A stretch of DNA of 41,668 bases from the NCBI GenBank assembly GCA_012270065.1, contig JAAXJB010000106.1, forward strand, positions 59,106 to 100,773. Reading direction: 5' to 3'. This document shows, piece after piece, positions 1 through 9,863 of this stretch. This DNA is from Rubripirellula sp. (GTDB taxonomy: Bacteria > Planctomycetota > Planctomycetia > Pirellulales > Pirellulaceae). The notes under the pieces were generated by a model. It searched no databases. It was not told the DNA's origin and saw nothing but the letters and a program-made list of their open reading frames with translations. The stretch's first letter is position 1. Every line of letters starts with the position of its first letter. A program made the translations under genes and the position numbers.

Positions 1-334
1 ACGAGCGGCCCGCAGTTACGGTCAGCCATCAGCCAGGTTCTTTCAGTCGGGCGAAAAGAAAGGCCAAGCCGGCATGATCAAGCATTTCAGATCAAGCATT
101 TCAGATCAAGCATTTCAGATCAAGCATTTCAGATCAGGCATTTCACGCCACGTCGCACAAGTATAGCGGCTCAAATCACGAAAGTCCTGCCAACATCAAT
201 CCAGCCGGATCACCGGCAGAATCAAAGCTTCATCCTGCTGGCAACCGCTGACTCCTGCAGGCCAAAATGGTCATCGACATTCGATTGACAAAAGCAATCA
301 ACAAGCTCGAAGGGACAGGCCAGTTTTCACGACG
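1..334. other. Gene-free left edge with tandem repeat
   Basis: No convincing coding region is seen before the stop codon of the phosphorylase gene. The stretch holds a five-copy 14-bp tandem repeat (listed separately) followed by unremarkable sequence. Because the phosphorylase ends here on the minus strand, this is its 3' flank. No clear hairpin terminator with a T-run was found. Confidence 0.6.
76..145. repeat. 14-bp tandem repeat, five copies
   Basis: The unit GATCAAGCATTTCA is repeated head to tail at 76-89, 90-103, 104-117, 118-131 and 132-145. The first four copies are identical and the fifth has one A-to-G change. Each unit carries a GATC site. There are no unique spacers, so it is not a CRISPR array. 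It lies in the 3' flank of the phosphorylase gene and has no reading frame of its own. Function is unknown; it is probably a slippage-type minisatellite. Confidence 0.95.
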
Positions 335-2536
335 CTAACGTGGTCGCATGTCACACGTTACTCCACCCGCGGCCCACAGGTACGCATGGGAGGTATAGTC
401 CGCAACCATGCGTTGGGAGCTAAAACGCCATGCAAGCGTACTGATACTGTTCATCATTCGGTCAATCCATGCTTGAGGCAAACCGTCAGCGTCCCTTTGA
501 TAAAAACAGGGGATCACCTTTTGCTCAAGCGTCTCGTACAACGCCTCGGCATCTCGTTCATCGGTGACATCATCATCGACGTGACTGCGGCCGTGCCCGA
601 TGGAAAAACCATTGATGCCGTTGTAAGCCTCACCCCACCACCCGTCGAGTATGCTGCAATTCAAACCACCATTGAGGACAACCTTCTGACCACTTGTCCC
701 GGATGCCTCCAAAGGTCGCCTGGGATTATTGAGCCAGACATCCACCCCCTGAATGAGATGACGACAGACGTTGATGTCATAATCTTCGATAAACGCGACA
801 TGACCACTGAATCGTGGATCGTGTCGAAGATTTGCTACCTCCTGAATGAATCTCTTCCCCGGTTCGTCTTTTGGATGTGCTTTACCCGCGTAAATCAGTT
901 GCACTGGTTGGTCGGCATTTTCGATCAAACTCGCAATTCGATCGATGTCACTGAACAAAAGATTCGCTCGCTTGTAAGTCGCAAATCGCCGCCCAAAACC
1001 GATGGTCAACACCCTTGGATCAAGCAAACGCCGGGCAGCTTCCACAACCTCATCACTTTCTCCTCGACGCCGACACTGACGACTGACTCGACGACGCACA
1101 AAGGAAAGCAGATTGTGTTTCAGTGCGTTGTGGGTTTCCCATAATTCTCCTGGCTCAACCTGATGGATGAACTGCCATACATCCGGATCCTGAATACGCT
1201 GTTTCCAATCTGCCGGAAAATACTTGTCGTACAATTGCATCATCTGACCGGCGAGCCAACTGGGAACGTGAACTCCGTTGGTGATGTGCCCAATTGGCAC
1301 ATCATCTTCGTCCCTATCCGGCCAGTTGTGTGCCCACATGCGCCGCGATACGACCCCATGCAGGTTACTGACTGCGTTGGAGTATCGACTCATGTTGAAA
1401 CCGATCACTGTCATGCAAAACAGCTCTGACAGGTCATCTGCGTTGACCCGCCCCAAAGCAAGAAAGTCTTTTTCTGAAAGCCCCAGAGAATCACGGAGGG
1501 GCCCAAGATGCTCTTCCACAAGATCGGCGGGGAAACGATCGTGTCCGGCTGGGACAGGCGTGTGAGTTGTGAAACAGGTCATGCGTGCTGCTTCGCGATG
1601 CGCATCGGTGAAGGACATGCCATCTTCTTTCATCCGATAGTTGATCACCTGCAACGGACCAAAGGCAGAATGCCCCTCGTTCAGATGATACACGCCCGGA
1701 TCAATGCCAAGAGCGTGTAAGGCCTTCACGCCCCCGACGCCAAGGACCAATTCCTGTCGAATCCGTGTTCGCTGATCTCCCCCATAAAGACGGCTGGTGA
1801 GTTCACGATCCTCAGGCCTGTTCCCCTCGACGTTGCAATCAAGCAGGTACAGTTTGACCCGTCCAACATCCATTTGCCAAACCTTGGCCAACAACTCTCC
1901 GTTGCGCGTTTCGATCGAAACACTGATCGGGCAACCTGCTCCATCAACAGCCGGTTTCATCGGCAGATGACTGACTTGCGTTTCAAGGTACTCTTCGCCC
2001 TGAAGTCCATCATCAGCAAGATACTGACGAAAGTATCCATGCGAATAGTAAAGCCCCACCCCGATCAAAGGCACACCGAGGCCAGATGCACTTTTCACAT
2101 GGTCTCCAGATAGAACCCCCAAGCCGCCGCTGTAAATCGGCACTGATTCGTGTATCCCGAATTCTGCGGAAAAATACGCTACCGGCTTCGCACCAAGAAC
2201 ACCAGCATGATTGGCGGCCCACGTATGAGTGTTTGACAGGTACTCCTGCAATCTCCGATACGCATAATTGATCCGACTGTGTAAGACCAGCTCCGTGGCG
2301 CGGTCAGACAACTGTTCGGGTGTCATTTCGCGAAGCAAAGCCACCGGATTGTGGTCCAACTGCCGCCAACGGATCGGATCGATGTCCCGGAACAACTGTC
2401 CGCACTCGGGATGCCAGCTCCACCAAAGGTTGTTCGCCAACTTCCAAAGTTTTCCATACAGATCACCTGCATAGTTTTCTTCCTGACGGGAATGTGATCT
2501 CGGCGAAACAGGTTGCGGTACGTCTGGCTGGCTCAT
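335..2536 (-). CDS. glgP: Alpha-glucan (glycogen/maltodextrin) phosphorylase, DUF3417 type
   Basis: This 733-residue GT35 enzyme phosphorolyses alpha-1,4-glucans to glucose 1-phosphate in the cytoplasm. The N-terminal 100 residues match the DUF3417 region seen in the Thermotoga-like short phosphorylases (WKLANNLWWSWHPE near residue 31), followed by AYFSAEFGIHES and YSGGLGVLSGDH, typical of this subfamily. The pyridoxal-phosphate loop EASGTSGQK lies near residue 618, with the PLP lysine at about 618, followed by LDGWWGEAY. Length is normal and the protein looks intact. The ATG at 2536 is the first start in frame and has only a weak Shine-Dalgarno. It stands alone and is divergent from the acyl-CoA dehydrogenase-like gene, with no other glycogen gene nearby. 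Function class is secure; preference for glycogen or maltodextrin cannot be told. Confidence 0.93.
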   Translation of the reverse strand: MSQPDVPQPVSPRSHSRQEENYAGDLYGKLWKLANNLWWSWHPECGQLFRDIDPIRWRQLDHNPVALLREMTPEQLSDRATELVLHSRINYAYRRLQEYLSNTHTWAANHAGVLGAKPVAYFSAEFGIHESVPIYSGGLGVLSGDHVKSASGLGVPLIGVGLYYSHGYFRQYLADDGLQGEEYLETQVSHLPMKPAVDGAGCPISVSIETRNGELLAKVWQMDVGRVKLYLLDCNVEGNRPEDRELTSRLYGGDQRTRIRQELVLGVGGVKALHALGIDPGVYHLNEGHSAFGPLQVINYRMKEDGMSFTDAHREAARMTCFTTHTPVPAGHDRFPADLVEEHLGPLRDSLGLSEKDFLALGRVNADDLSELFCMTVIGFNMSRYSNAVSNLHGVVSRRMWAHNWPDRDEDDVPIGHITNGVHVPSWLAGQMMQLYDKYFPADWKQRIQDPDVWQFIHQVEPGELWETHNALKHNLLSFVRRRVSRQCRRRGESDEVVEAARRLLDPRVLTIGFGRRFATYKRANLLFSDIDRIASLIENADQPVQLIYAGKAHPKDEPGKRFIQEVANLRHDPRFSGHVAFIEDYDINVCRHLIQGVDVWLNNPRRPLEASGTSGQKVVLNGGLNCSILDGWWGEAYNGINGFSIGHGRSHVDDDVTDERDAEALYETLEQKVIPCFYQRDADGLPQAWIDRMMNSISTLAWRFSSQRMVADYTSHAYLWAAGGVTCDMRPR

Positions 2537-2798
2537 AGAAACTCACAACAGGGATTTTCTGCTAAAAAACTTGAATCGCAGAACGGGAGAAGCCAAGCCA
2601 GTATCGCGTCAACCCATCGGAACCACAAACCAAAGGTTCACTCTGGAGAAAATAGGGAGACCTGCGATGATAATAGTGACGAGCGACGACGTATCGGCCC
2701 AATGGCTACCGATCCTGCACGCAAAGATAACGTGATTTCGTATTTCTGGGACCATGGCACTCAGGCCTTTTTTACCCACAGTATTGATTGAATTGAAA

Positions 2799-3884
2799 AT
2801 GCAGCCCACCTCACCAGTGCTGACCCCCTCAGCCTCCTCCATGAACGACCTGTGCAAAGAGCTCAGTCGACATGCCGACCAAATTTCCGGTATCAGTGAC
2901 TGGCCCGCAGAATCACTTCGGCTTTGTGGCGATGCAGGTGTCTATCGCTGGTTTCTTCCAGAACATCTCGGGGGTTACGGCTGGTCAGAAACCGAGCAGA
3001 TAAAAGGCTATCTGAGACTTGCACAGGCGGACCTGACCACCACCTTCATTATCACCCAATACATGGGTGCTGTTCGACGCATTGCTGTCAGCGAAAACGA
3101 TCACGTGATGCAGAGATGGCTCGATACGCTCGTCAGCGGCAAACGCTTTGCAACGGTGGGCATCAGCCACTTGACCACGAGTCGGCGCCACTTGAGTCAG
3201 CCCGTCTTGAGAGCTCAACCGGCATCGGGTGGCTACTCGCTTGATGGGCTTGCACCCTGGGTGACGGGCGCACCGCATGCAGACGCTTACGTGATTGGTG
3301 CAACACTTCCGGACAACCAACAGGTACTTCTGTGCGTCCCATCTTCGTTGGACGGCATTCAGGCAGGCCCCGGACACGAACTGGTGGCGTTGTCAGCAAG
3401 CTGCACAGATCAGGTAACCTTCGATCAGGTCCATGTCCCTCAGGATTGCCTGATCAATGGCCCGCAGGAAAACGTCTTGAAAAGTGCTACTGGAATCCGT
3501 ACTGGCGGACTTCAGACATCAACACTTGCCATCGGGCTCGCGCAAGCTGCTGTCAACTTCCTGAGCAGCGAATCAGCAAAACGAACTGAACTCAAGGCAG
3601 CCGCCGACGAGTTGGCCAACGAGGTTGATCAATTGACTCAACAGCTTCTTCATGCATCGTCAGGCGAAAGCGAATGTGACTCTTCGGAAATACGCACTTC
3701 AGCAAATCGACTCGCATTGCGTTCCACTCAGGCGGCCCTGACCGCAGCCAAAGGTGCCGGTTTCGTCAAAGGTCACCCTGTGGGACGATGGTGTCGTGAG
3801 GCTCTGTTCTTCCTGGTCTGGAGCTGCCCGCAACCAATCGCCAACGCCCACCTCTGTGAGCTGGCGTTCGGTCATCAATCCTGA
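2799..3884 (+). CDS. Acyl-CoA dehydrogenase-like flavoprotein
   Basis: A 361-residue protein starting at ATG 2799 (an upstream in-frame ATG at 2754 would add 15 residues). The layout resembles the acyl-CoA dehydrogenase fold: an N-terminal helical part (residues about 1-100), a central beta part with TVGISHLTTSRR and GYSLDGLAPWVTGAPHADAYVIGA (about 125-200), and a C-terminal helical part ending in a segment resembling the terminal helices of the family. Family members bind FAD and oxidise acyl thioesters, or act as FMN-linked hydroxylases. I do not see the usual catalytic glutamate context near the C-terminus, so substrate and even dehydrogenase activity are uncertain. It overlaps the convergent downstream gene by 10 bp at the stop codons. 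No electron-transfer flavoprotein or other beta-oxidation gene is nearby. Confidence 0.75.
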   Translation: MQPTSPVLTPSASSMNDLCKELSRHADQISGISDWPAESLRLCGDAGVYRWFLPEHLGGYGWSETEQIKGYLRLAQADLTTTFIITQYMGAVRRIAVSENDHVMQRWLDTLVSGKRFATVGISHLTTSRRHLSQPVLRAQPASGGYSLDGLAPWVTGAPHADAYVIGATLPDNQQVLLCVPSSLDGIQAGPGHELVALSASCTDQVTFDQVHVPQDCLINGPQENVLKSATGIRTGGLQTSTLAIGLAQAAVNFLSSESAKRTELKAAADELANEVDQLTQQLLHASSGESECDSSEIRTSANRLALRSTQAALTAAKGAGFVKGHPVGRWCREALFFLVWSCPQPIANAHLCELAFGHQS

Positions 3885-6800
3885 CGCTGGGCGATACGAG
3901 CAGCCCCCGCTTCGCTGATTGCCATGGCAAGCCATCCATCACGCAATTCCAGTTGACTGACAATCAAGCCTTCGGTGGCAGGATTCTCCGCCAACTGTGA
4001 TACCGTCAATGGTATCTCGCGATTGGTAGCGAATACCTTATTGAAGATGGCACGAGCGGGAAGACGCTCACGCATGGCCATACGTGGTCCACTGATACGC
4101 AAATGGCCATCACGGACGAGTCTCGCATTCATCCCTTCAACCTCGGGTCGATAGGCAGCTCGCACGATGAACTGGGTCAAATCAATGCCCTCGTCGCGTC
4201 GCAACCTGATAATCCGCAGGGTCAACCACAACATTCCGTCCTCAATCTCGACGGTGATTGGTCGGGTTCTCGCAAATTGGATGGAGACATCACCGGGAAT
4301 GTCTTCGGGGATCGCAATGTCAGTTTTTCCGAATGTGGCTGCTGTCTTTTGCATCAGCTCCCGGATTCCAATCGCCTGATGGGTTGCCATCAACTGCTCA
4401 AGCGTGTTGTTGAGTGCTGACTGATGCAACTGCACGCTCATCAAACTGTCGCTGAGGGCGCGGGGACGCGGCGTGAACGCCCCCAACTGCCAGTCTCCAG
4501 CAACCCGATACCGGGCCATCAACCGCTGCTCCGTCGTCCTCATGTCGGTTACGCGCGGGTCAAGCTGCAAGCGCCCCAAAGGCCCCAGTACCATCTCGCT
4601 TACTTTCACTGCTGCCTGATCGACTCGCGTTTCCAATTGCTCGTCAATCTCGGACTCAATTCTCTTGCGTGCTTCCCGGTCAGCGATCCGATTCGCCTGC
4701 GGCGCCATTTCACGATAGCGATCCTCGGCGATCGAACGCACCAAAGTTCCCACCAAGGGCCATCCATCGTATGCTGTCTCAACACCACGCAGTCGGGTAC
4801 TGCTGCGAACCCGTGCGTTGGCATCACCCAGATCGACGTTTCTTGGTGTGACTTCGATCAGACTTGCGGCGTCGAACTTCGCCAATGCTGCTGTTCGAAC
4901 AGAAACTGCTCCCTGCCTGCCCACCGACTCGGTATTGACCTTGCCTCTCGCATTCAAACTCAGCATCCAACGATCCATCGATGGCTTCAAATCAACATCG
5001 ATCTGACTTTCGATCTTACTGGTTCCCGAAACTCGTGCACCAAGCACCTGAGTACGTACTGGCATTGTCTTGGCTTCAATGGCAGGGATCATCCTTTCTA
5101 TGAAACGATCCGAGATTGCGAAGCGAACATTGGCGTTTCGGTAATGGGTATTGATACCGTCCGAAACATCAAGAGCCACCGGGTTTTCTGCGAAGCGTAA
5201 AGTCTGCGCAGCACCGGCGATATCAACCGCCGCCAAATCGATCGAATTCGATTCCTGCTGCTCCAGTTGCTTTAACAATTCTGAATAGTCGACAACCGTA
5301 TGAGACCAGGGACGGATCACAGCCACAAGATTTTCGATCGATGGGCGACGAAGCCAATCTGATTGCAGCTTTCCAAGACTGTGCCACTCAAGTCGCGACA
5401 TGAGCCGCTGGGACAACAGAGCCCTTTTCTTGTGATCACCTGAATCCTGCCCCTGTTTCAGGATCTCATCCAGCATCAAAAAGCTGTTCCAACCAGCAAC
5501 GTCTCCCGTCGGTACCAAATCCTCTCGCACCTGCTCGACTGCGGATTCAACCACCCGCGTCTCATTCACATCAAAAGGAACCCGCCGCACATTCTCAAGC
5601 TGGGCGAGCTTCCAGACGGGCACCCAAACCGCCGTACGTCTGGCAATCGCATAACTGGTCTGCAACCATTGCACCTGGGTTGGACGATCTTCAACCAATT
5701 CGGCCTGCATGCTTCCCTCGGCAGCCAAACCTCGCAGAATTTCCAGAATGTTCCCCGCTCGTTCATCTCCCAAACGAGGCAATGCACGAAGATTCGAAAG
5801 CTGCATTCGTACCCGTGTCACCCAGTCGGCAATGTTCGATTCTGTCCCATCAGCCGATACGAACCTGAAAGCTTCATTCGCAGAAGTCAGGCCAGACAAG
5901 TCTGACAGTTGGACTGCAAGTTGTTTTGTCTCCGGCCAGGCGTGGACTTTCGCCTCTACGATCTCCTGTGGCATGCTGACTTTTCTGGACACGGACTGCT
6001 TCACCGGCGAAGGTGCCGATGTATCCTTCGGCAACACAACTCCGGCAACCGGCACAACAGTCTTGGCAGTGTTTGTCACCTGTTCCGCGGTGGTTCTCCC
6101 TGCAGCTGCTTCAACTTCCTTTTCAATCCTGTGCTCTGCTACGAACTGCTTGAGTCTCTCCGACTGCCAGACCAGGCCATTCACACAATCATCACAACTT
6201 TTCTGGACGACAATCATGCCATCACGGATGGCTTGGCTCAGCGAATTCCACGAAAGCTGTGAAATCGAATTCCCTGCTTCGCTCTGTGACCGATCCACGG
6301 CTGCGGACGCGTGTTTCCCGGCATGCAACACTGAACCGTCCTGCCCATCGACCATCTGAGCCAACTGGCTGTCCGGCTTCCAGAATCCAGCGGACCACGG
6401 AGCTGATAGCAGACCTTGCACACCATTTTCGATCGGTCCCATTTCCCGAAGTGAAAACAGACCTTCGACCTTGCCACTTGCATCGATCAATGAATTCAAC
6501 GGGAAGTCCTGATCTTCCAACCCCTTTGCAGCATGTCCAAATGCTTCCTCAATTTCTGCGAGGTCCAATCCAGCCAACTCCTGCTCAACCAGACGCACTG
6601 GGGCTCTGATCACGGGTTGAGTTTGAACCGCAACCTCGTTGTTGAGCTGATTCGATTCGGCGGCTGGCTCGCTGCCTGCTGTAAGATTGGAACGAGAATC
6701 CTGCTCACCTTGCCCATGCTCGCCCAACCGATCAAACGAATGTGCTTCGTCTGACTGCTTTGCCCCAGAGGCCCCTCGCAGGCTCAGGTCGACCAGAACT

Positions 6801-6973
6801 GGCCCTGTTTCTGTATCCGCCACACGCTTTGAGCTTTGCTGCCGATCCTGTTCTGACCGCGGTGCATCCTGCAAGTCGGCCTCGTCACCGATGAACCAGA
6901 ACATTGCCAGCATCGCGGTTGATGCGATCACCGGCCATTTGATCAGCGATCTTTCTACTTCTTCCTTGTACAT
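3875..6973 (-). CDS. Large membrane-anchored protein of unknown function
   Basis: A protein of about 1032 residues, taking ATG 6973 as start; an in-frame GTG at 7003 would add 10 residues. A single hydrophobic segment close to the N-terminus (PVIASTAMLAMFWFIG, about residues 15-30) follows a basic/acidic cytoplasmic stub and probably anchors the protein with its bulk in the periplasm. Residues about 35-330 are rich in Glu, Gln, Ser and Ala and look poorly structured. The C-terminal 700 residues look folded, with alternating helical and beta stretches and a region around 640-780 reading like a repeated beta-rich domain. I recognise no enzymatic motif; I have the impression of a planctomycete-restricted family. 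It is transcribed alone, divergent from fcl, and its last codons overlap the acyl-CoA dehydrogenase-like gene. Coding status is well supported by length and by one uninterrupted frame. Confidence 0.85.
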   Translation of the reverse strand: MYKEEVERSLIKWPVIASTAMLAMFWFIGDEADLQDAPRSEQDRQQSSKRVADTETGPVLVDLSLRGASGAKQSDEAHSFDRLGEHGQGEQDSRSNLTAGSEPAAESNQLNNEVAVQTQPVIRAPVRLVEQELAGLDLAEIEEAFGHAAKGLEDQDFPLNSLIDASGKVEGLFSLREMGPIENGVQGLLSAPWSAGFWKPDSQLAQMVDGQDGSVLHAGKHASAAVDRSQSEAGNSISQLSWNSLSQAIRDGMIVVQKSCDDCVNGLVWQSERLKQFVAEHRIEKEVEAAAGRTTAEQVTNTAKTVVPVAGVVLPKDTSAPSPVKQSVSRKVSMPQEIVEAKVHAWPETKQLAVQLSDLSGLTSANEAFRFVSADGTESNIADWVTRVRMQLSNLRALPRLGDERAGNILEILRGLAAEGSMQAELVEDRPTQVQWLQTSYAIARRTAVWVPVWKLAQLENVRRVPFDVNETRVVESAVEQVREDLVPTGDVAGWNSFLMLDEILKQGQDSGDHKKRALLSQRLMSRLEWHSLGKLQSDWLRRPSIENLVAVIRPWSHTVVDYSELLKQLEQQESNSIDLAAVDIAGAAQTLRFAENPVALDVSDGINTHYRNANVRFAISDRFIERMIPAIEAKTMPVRTQVLGARVSGTSKIESQIDVDLKPSMDRWMLSLNARGKVNTESVGRQGAVSVRTAALAKFDAASLIEVTPRNVDLGDANARVRSSTRLRGVETAYDGWPLVGTLVRSIAEDRYREMAPQANRIADREARKRIESEIDEQLETRVDQAAVKVSEMVLGPLGRLQLDPRVTDMRTTEQRLMARYRVAGDWQLGAFTPRPRALSDSLMSVQLHQSALNNTLEQLMATHQAIGIRELMQKTAATFGKTDIAIPEDIPGDVSIQFARTRPITVEIEDGMLWLTLRIIRLRRDEGIDLTQFIVRAAYRPEVEGMNARLVRDGHLRISGPRMAMRERLPARAIFNKVFATNREIPLTVSQLAENPATEGLIVSQLELRDGWLAMAISEAGAARIAQRQD

Positions 6974-7134
6974 CCCTTCGCTCTTCCATGCATGGGAGGT
7001 CACAGTCGGGACATCTCTAACTCACCGGTACCTCCGATTTTAGCCCGCCGTTATGGGGAAGATCGGCCAACGGGGGGTTCAGAATGTAGCGTTGCCGTCG
7101 TGCTTCCACCAATCTGCACGGCTAGCGTAGTTGT

Positions 7135-7147
7135 AATAACCGTTATT
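7135..7147. promoter_or_regulatory. Short palindrome in divergent intergenic region
   Basis: AATAAC-C-GTTATT is a perfect 6-bp inverted repeat with a one-base centre, in the gap between the large membrane protein (-) and fcl (+). Its position would suit an operator for either gene. It is short enough to occur by chance, and no regulator gene is adjacent. Confidence 0.25.
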
Positions 7148-7298
7148 CTCGAAAATCCGTGCCCAAGCCTCATTGAGTTGATGCAGAAGTCGCAGGCATT
7201 CCTTCGCTTCAATTCATGGAAAAACGGCACTTTCACAACGATTTTCCCTGCAAAAGTTGCTAGTGACGCGAATTTTAAGATTCGCTAATCTGCGCAAC

Positions 7299-8252
7299 AT
7301 GGGAAACTCTGACATCAAAAAAATCCTGGTCACAGGCCATCGCGGCATGGTTGGTTCGGCAGTCTGCCGGCGTTTATCCAACACCGATTGCGAAGTCCTG
7401 ACTGCCCCAAGAGAAACTCTTGACCTGACCGATGAACGGGCGACAGACCAGTTCATTCAGGCCAATCGTCCGGATGTCGTGATCTTTGCATCAGCGAAGG
7501 TCGGTGGCATTCTTGCCAACGACACCTATCCCGTCGAGTTCCTGACCGAAAATCTGACGATGGCGGTCAATACGATCGGATCCTCGTTTCGACACGGAGT
7601 CTCACGCTTTCTCTTCCTGGGTAGCACTTGCATTTACCCGAGGGACTGCGCGCAACCGATCGAAGAATCCTCACTTCTTTCTGGCCCATTGGAACCTACC
7701 AACGAAGCCTATGCACTCGCAAAAATCGCCGGACTGAAGTTGTGTCAGTACTACCGCCGCCAGCATGGAGTCACTTACCACAGCGCCATGCCAACGAATC
7801 TTTATGGTCCCGGTGACAATTATCACCCCGAGCATAGCCACGTTTTGCCAGCGTTGATCCGGCGTTTCCATCATGCAAAACAAACGGGACAACGCTCAGT
7901 CCAGCTCTGGGGTACAGGAACACCTCGGCGAGAATTCCTCCATGTCGATGACCTCGCCGACGCAATCGCACACCTGTTATCACTGGAATCACCTCCCGAC
8001 TGGGTGAATGTCGGCACGGGAACCGACCTGACGATTCTGGAGCTTGCCGAACGGGTTGCAAACGTCATCGGATACCAAGGTGAAATTCAAACCGATCCGT
8101 CACGTCCCGACGGCACCCCTGTCAAATGCACGGATGTCAAACTCCTTCATGACTCGGGCTGGCGACACAGGATCGATCTGGACGAGGGCCTGAGAGACAC
8201 CTACGCCGCTTTCTGTCAAGAAACCGACTCCGGAAAATTGCGTTCAGCCTGA
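7299..8252 (+). CDS. fcl: GDP-L-fucose synthase
   Basis: A 317-residue short-chain dehydrogenase/reductase of the extended type. It converts GDP-4-keto-6-deoxy-mannose to GDP-L-fucose by epimerisation and NADPH reduction. The Rossmann motif GHRGMVG is at residues 13-19, and the catalytic triad fits exactly: Ser109 in GSTCIYP, then Tyr138 and Lys142 in YALAK, the same spacing as in E. coli WcaG (Ser107, Tyr136, Lys140). ATG 7299 is chosen because it puts the Rossmann fold 12 residues from the start; an upstream TTG at 7257 would add 14 residues without family support. It is followed after 68 bp by gmd in the same direction, so the two probably form an operon for GDP-fucose synthesis, with the enzyme order reversed relative to the pathway. 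Confidence 0.93.
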   Translation: MGNSDIKKILVTGHRGMVGSAVCRRLSNTDCEVLTAPRETLDLTDERATDQFIQANRPDVVIFASAKVGGILANDTYPVEFLTENLTMAVNTIGSSFRHGVSRFLFLGSTCIYPRDCAQPIEESSLLSGPLEPTNEAYALAKIAGLKLCQYYRRQHGVTYHSAMPTNLYGPGDNYHPEHSHVLPALIRRFHHAKQTGQRSVQLWGTGTPRREFLHVDDLADAIAHLLSLESPPDWVNVGTGTDLTILELAERVANVIGYQGEIQTDPSRPDGTPVKCTDVKLLHDSGWRHRIDLDEGLRDTYAAFCQETDSGKLRSA

Positions 8253-8320
8253 CAGGATACAGACAAACTCCCTGTTCATTTTCAACCACTTTGAGACATC
8301 GATACCTCCACGGCACCAAC

Positions 8321-9337
8321 ATGAGCAAAACAGCGTTCATCACAGGAATCACCGGCCAAGACGGCAGTTACCTTGCGGAATTGCTCATCGAAAAGCAATA
8401 CAACGTCCACGGCCTTGTACGCCGCAGCAGTACATTCTCGACCGAACGCATTGACCATATTTACAGTGACGTTCATGAAGCCGGCCAACTTCGTCTGCAC
8501 TATGGTGACCTGACGGACGGACAAGCCCTGACAAACCTTGTCCTCGAAATCGAACCGGACGAAATCTACAACCTCGGAGCCCAGAGTCACGTCCGCGTCT
8601 CCTACGATCAACCCGTTTACACGCTGGAGACTGTTGGAGTAGGAGCGTTGAATGTGCTGGAAGCGGCTCGCCTTTTGAACCAGAGAAAGCAGGTTCGTGT
8701 CTATCAGGCCAGCAGCAGCGAAATGTTTGGCGAGGTGCTCGAAACCCCTCAAAAGGAAACAACCCCATTCAACCCGCAATCCCCGTACGCATGTGGCAAG
8801 GTTTACGCGTTTCACCAGACTGTCAATTATCGTCGCGGTTACGATATGTTCGCGAGCAATGGCATTCTGTTCAACCACGAATCGGAACGCCGGGGTGAAA
8901 CATTCGTCACACGAAAAATTACTCGAGCTGCCGGGCGAATCAAGGCTGGTCTGCAACACAAACTTTACCTTGGCAATCTTGACGCAAAACGTGACTGGGG
9001 ATACGCAAAAGACTATGTCGAAGGCATGTGGCGAATCCTGCAGCACGAAGAGGCGGATGATTTTGTCCTGGCCACCGGACGAACTGAATCTGTACGTGAT
9101 TTCTGCCGCCTGGTGTTTGAACAGCTCGATCTCAACTATGAAGATTATGTTGAAATCGACCCGCGGTACTTCCGTCCTGCAGAGGTTGACCTTCTTCTCG
9201 GGGACGCATCCAAGGCCAAAGAAAAACTGGGCTGGACCGCTTCAACTGATCTGGAAGAACTTGCCCGAATCATGACTCTTCATGATTTCGAGCTGGCCCA
9301 ACGCGAGGCGCATGCGAAAAACTTTGTCCCCGGCTGA
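8321..9337 (+). CDS. gmd: GDP-mannose 4,6-dehydratase
   Basis: A 338-residue SDR-family dehydratase producing GDP-4-keto-6-deoxy-D-mannose, the substrate of the preceding fcl product. The N-terminal [14 protein letters not shown] nucleotide-binding motif, [20 protein letters not shown] and the Tyr156/Lys160 pair in YACGK match the family, with Tyr156 at the E. coli residue number. [19 protein letters not shown] is a diagnostic GMD stretch. ATG 8321 is used in preference to a TTG at 8291, since the Rossmann motif then lies at the normal distance. Length is slightly short of the usual 345-375 residues but the C-terminus looks complete. Together fcl-gmd supply activated fucose for surface glycans; no fucosyltransferase is next to them. 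Confidence 0.94.
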   Translation: MSKTAFITGITGQDGSYLAELLIEKQYNVHGLVRRSSTFSTERIDHIYSDVHEAGQLRLHYGDLTDGQALTNLVLEIEPDEIYNLGAQSHVRVSYDQPVYTLETVGVGALNVLEAARLLNQRKQVRVYQASSSEMFGEVLETPQKETTPFNPQSPYACGKVYAFHQTVNYRRGYDMFASNGILFNHESERRGETFVTRKITRAAGRIKAGLQHKLYLGNLDAKRDWGYAKDYVEGMWRILQHEEADDFVLATGRTESVRDFCRLVFEQLDLNYEDYVEIDPRYFRPAEVDLLLGDASKAKEKLGWTASTDLEELARIMTLHDFELAQREAHAKNFVPG

Positions 9338-9542
9338 TGGTATTCCCAGCGACCCAACCACATCTGGTTTTTCGCCTGTCGAACGGCCTGATGGCCCCTT
9401 GATCCGGCTTGCTCAAAGAGGCAATTCGACACCTAGCACTGTTGAATTGCCGTCCCCCGCCCTCGACGAAGCAAGCCAGAACAGTCAAAATCCACGATCT
9501 GTCCGGCGACACAAATCAATACCAGAAGGATCCAGAACTGAA

Positions 9543-9863
9543 ATGGGAAAGAAGAAAGCGGCGACTTTCGAGCATGTCGAGCCGATCGGAGATCGGGTGC
9601 TTGTACGTAAAGACGAACCGAAACGCGAAACGCGGGGCGGCATCGCGCTTCCGGATGCAGCCGAGATCCCCACCATCACAGGCAGAATTGTCACGATCAG
9701 CGCAGTCGTAGAAAACGACGAGGAACTGCCGTTGCGCCAGTACGACAAGATTCTCTTTCACCCAAAGAACGCCATTCCTGTCGACCTCGAACACGACAAT
9801 CAACTGTTTGTCGTGCCCGTTGACGACATCGTCGCGGTTTTCAGGCGGAGCGAAAACGAATAG
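9543..9863 (+). CDS. GroES-like co-chaperonin (orphan Cpn10)
   Basis: A 106-residue protein with the Cpn10 layout: IGDRVLVRKDEPKRETRGG forms the first strands and mobile loop, and GGIALP at about residues 37-42 matches the GGI-x-L segment that contacts GroEL. The C-terminal half (YDKILFHPKNAIPVDL, then VVPVDDIVAVF) resembles the GroES barrel but is clearly diverged from canonical GroES. The start ATG 9543 gives MGKKK; the frame is open further upstream but the extra 87 residues are low-quality and unlike the family. AGAAGG about 13 bases upstream may serve as ribosome-binding site. No groEL is adjacent, so this is a stand-alone copy that may partner a chaperonin encoded elsewhere. It follows gmd after about 205 bp. 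Confidence 0.85.
   Translation: MGKKKAATFEHVEPIGDRVLVRKDEPKRETRGGIALPDAAEIPTITGRIVTISAVVENDEELPLRQYDKILFHPKNAIPVDLEHDNQLFVVPVDDIVAVFRRSENE

Noticed and set aside
76-145. Possible CRISPR array at the left edge
   Set aside because: Units of 14 bp are directly abutting, with no unique spacers and no cas gene in the window.
386-1144. 252-residue plus-strand frame opposite the phosphorylase gene
   Set aside because: It is antisense to a gene with conserved PLP-site motifs and has no recognisable domain.
4424-5200. 258-residue plus-strand frame opposite the large membrane protein
   Set aside because: The minus-strand frame is continuous for over 1000 codons with an anchor at its N-terminus; the opposite frame is rich in His/Cys/Arg and looks like a shadow.
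8282-9046. Long open frame of 254 residues on the minus strand, antisense to gmd
   Set aside because: It lies wholly opposite an unmistakable GMD gene and has no family resemblance; antisense frames of this length are common opposite real genes here.
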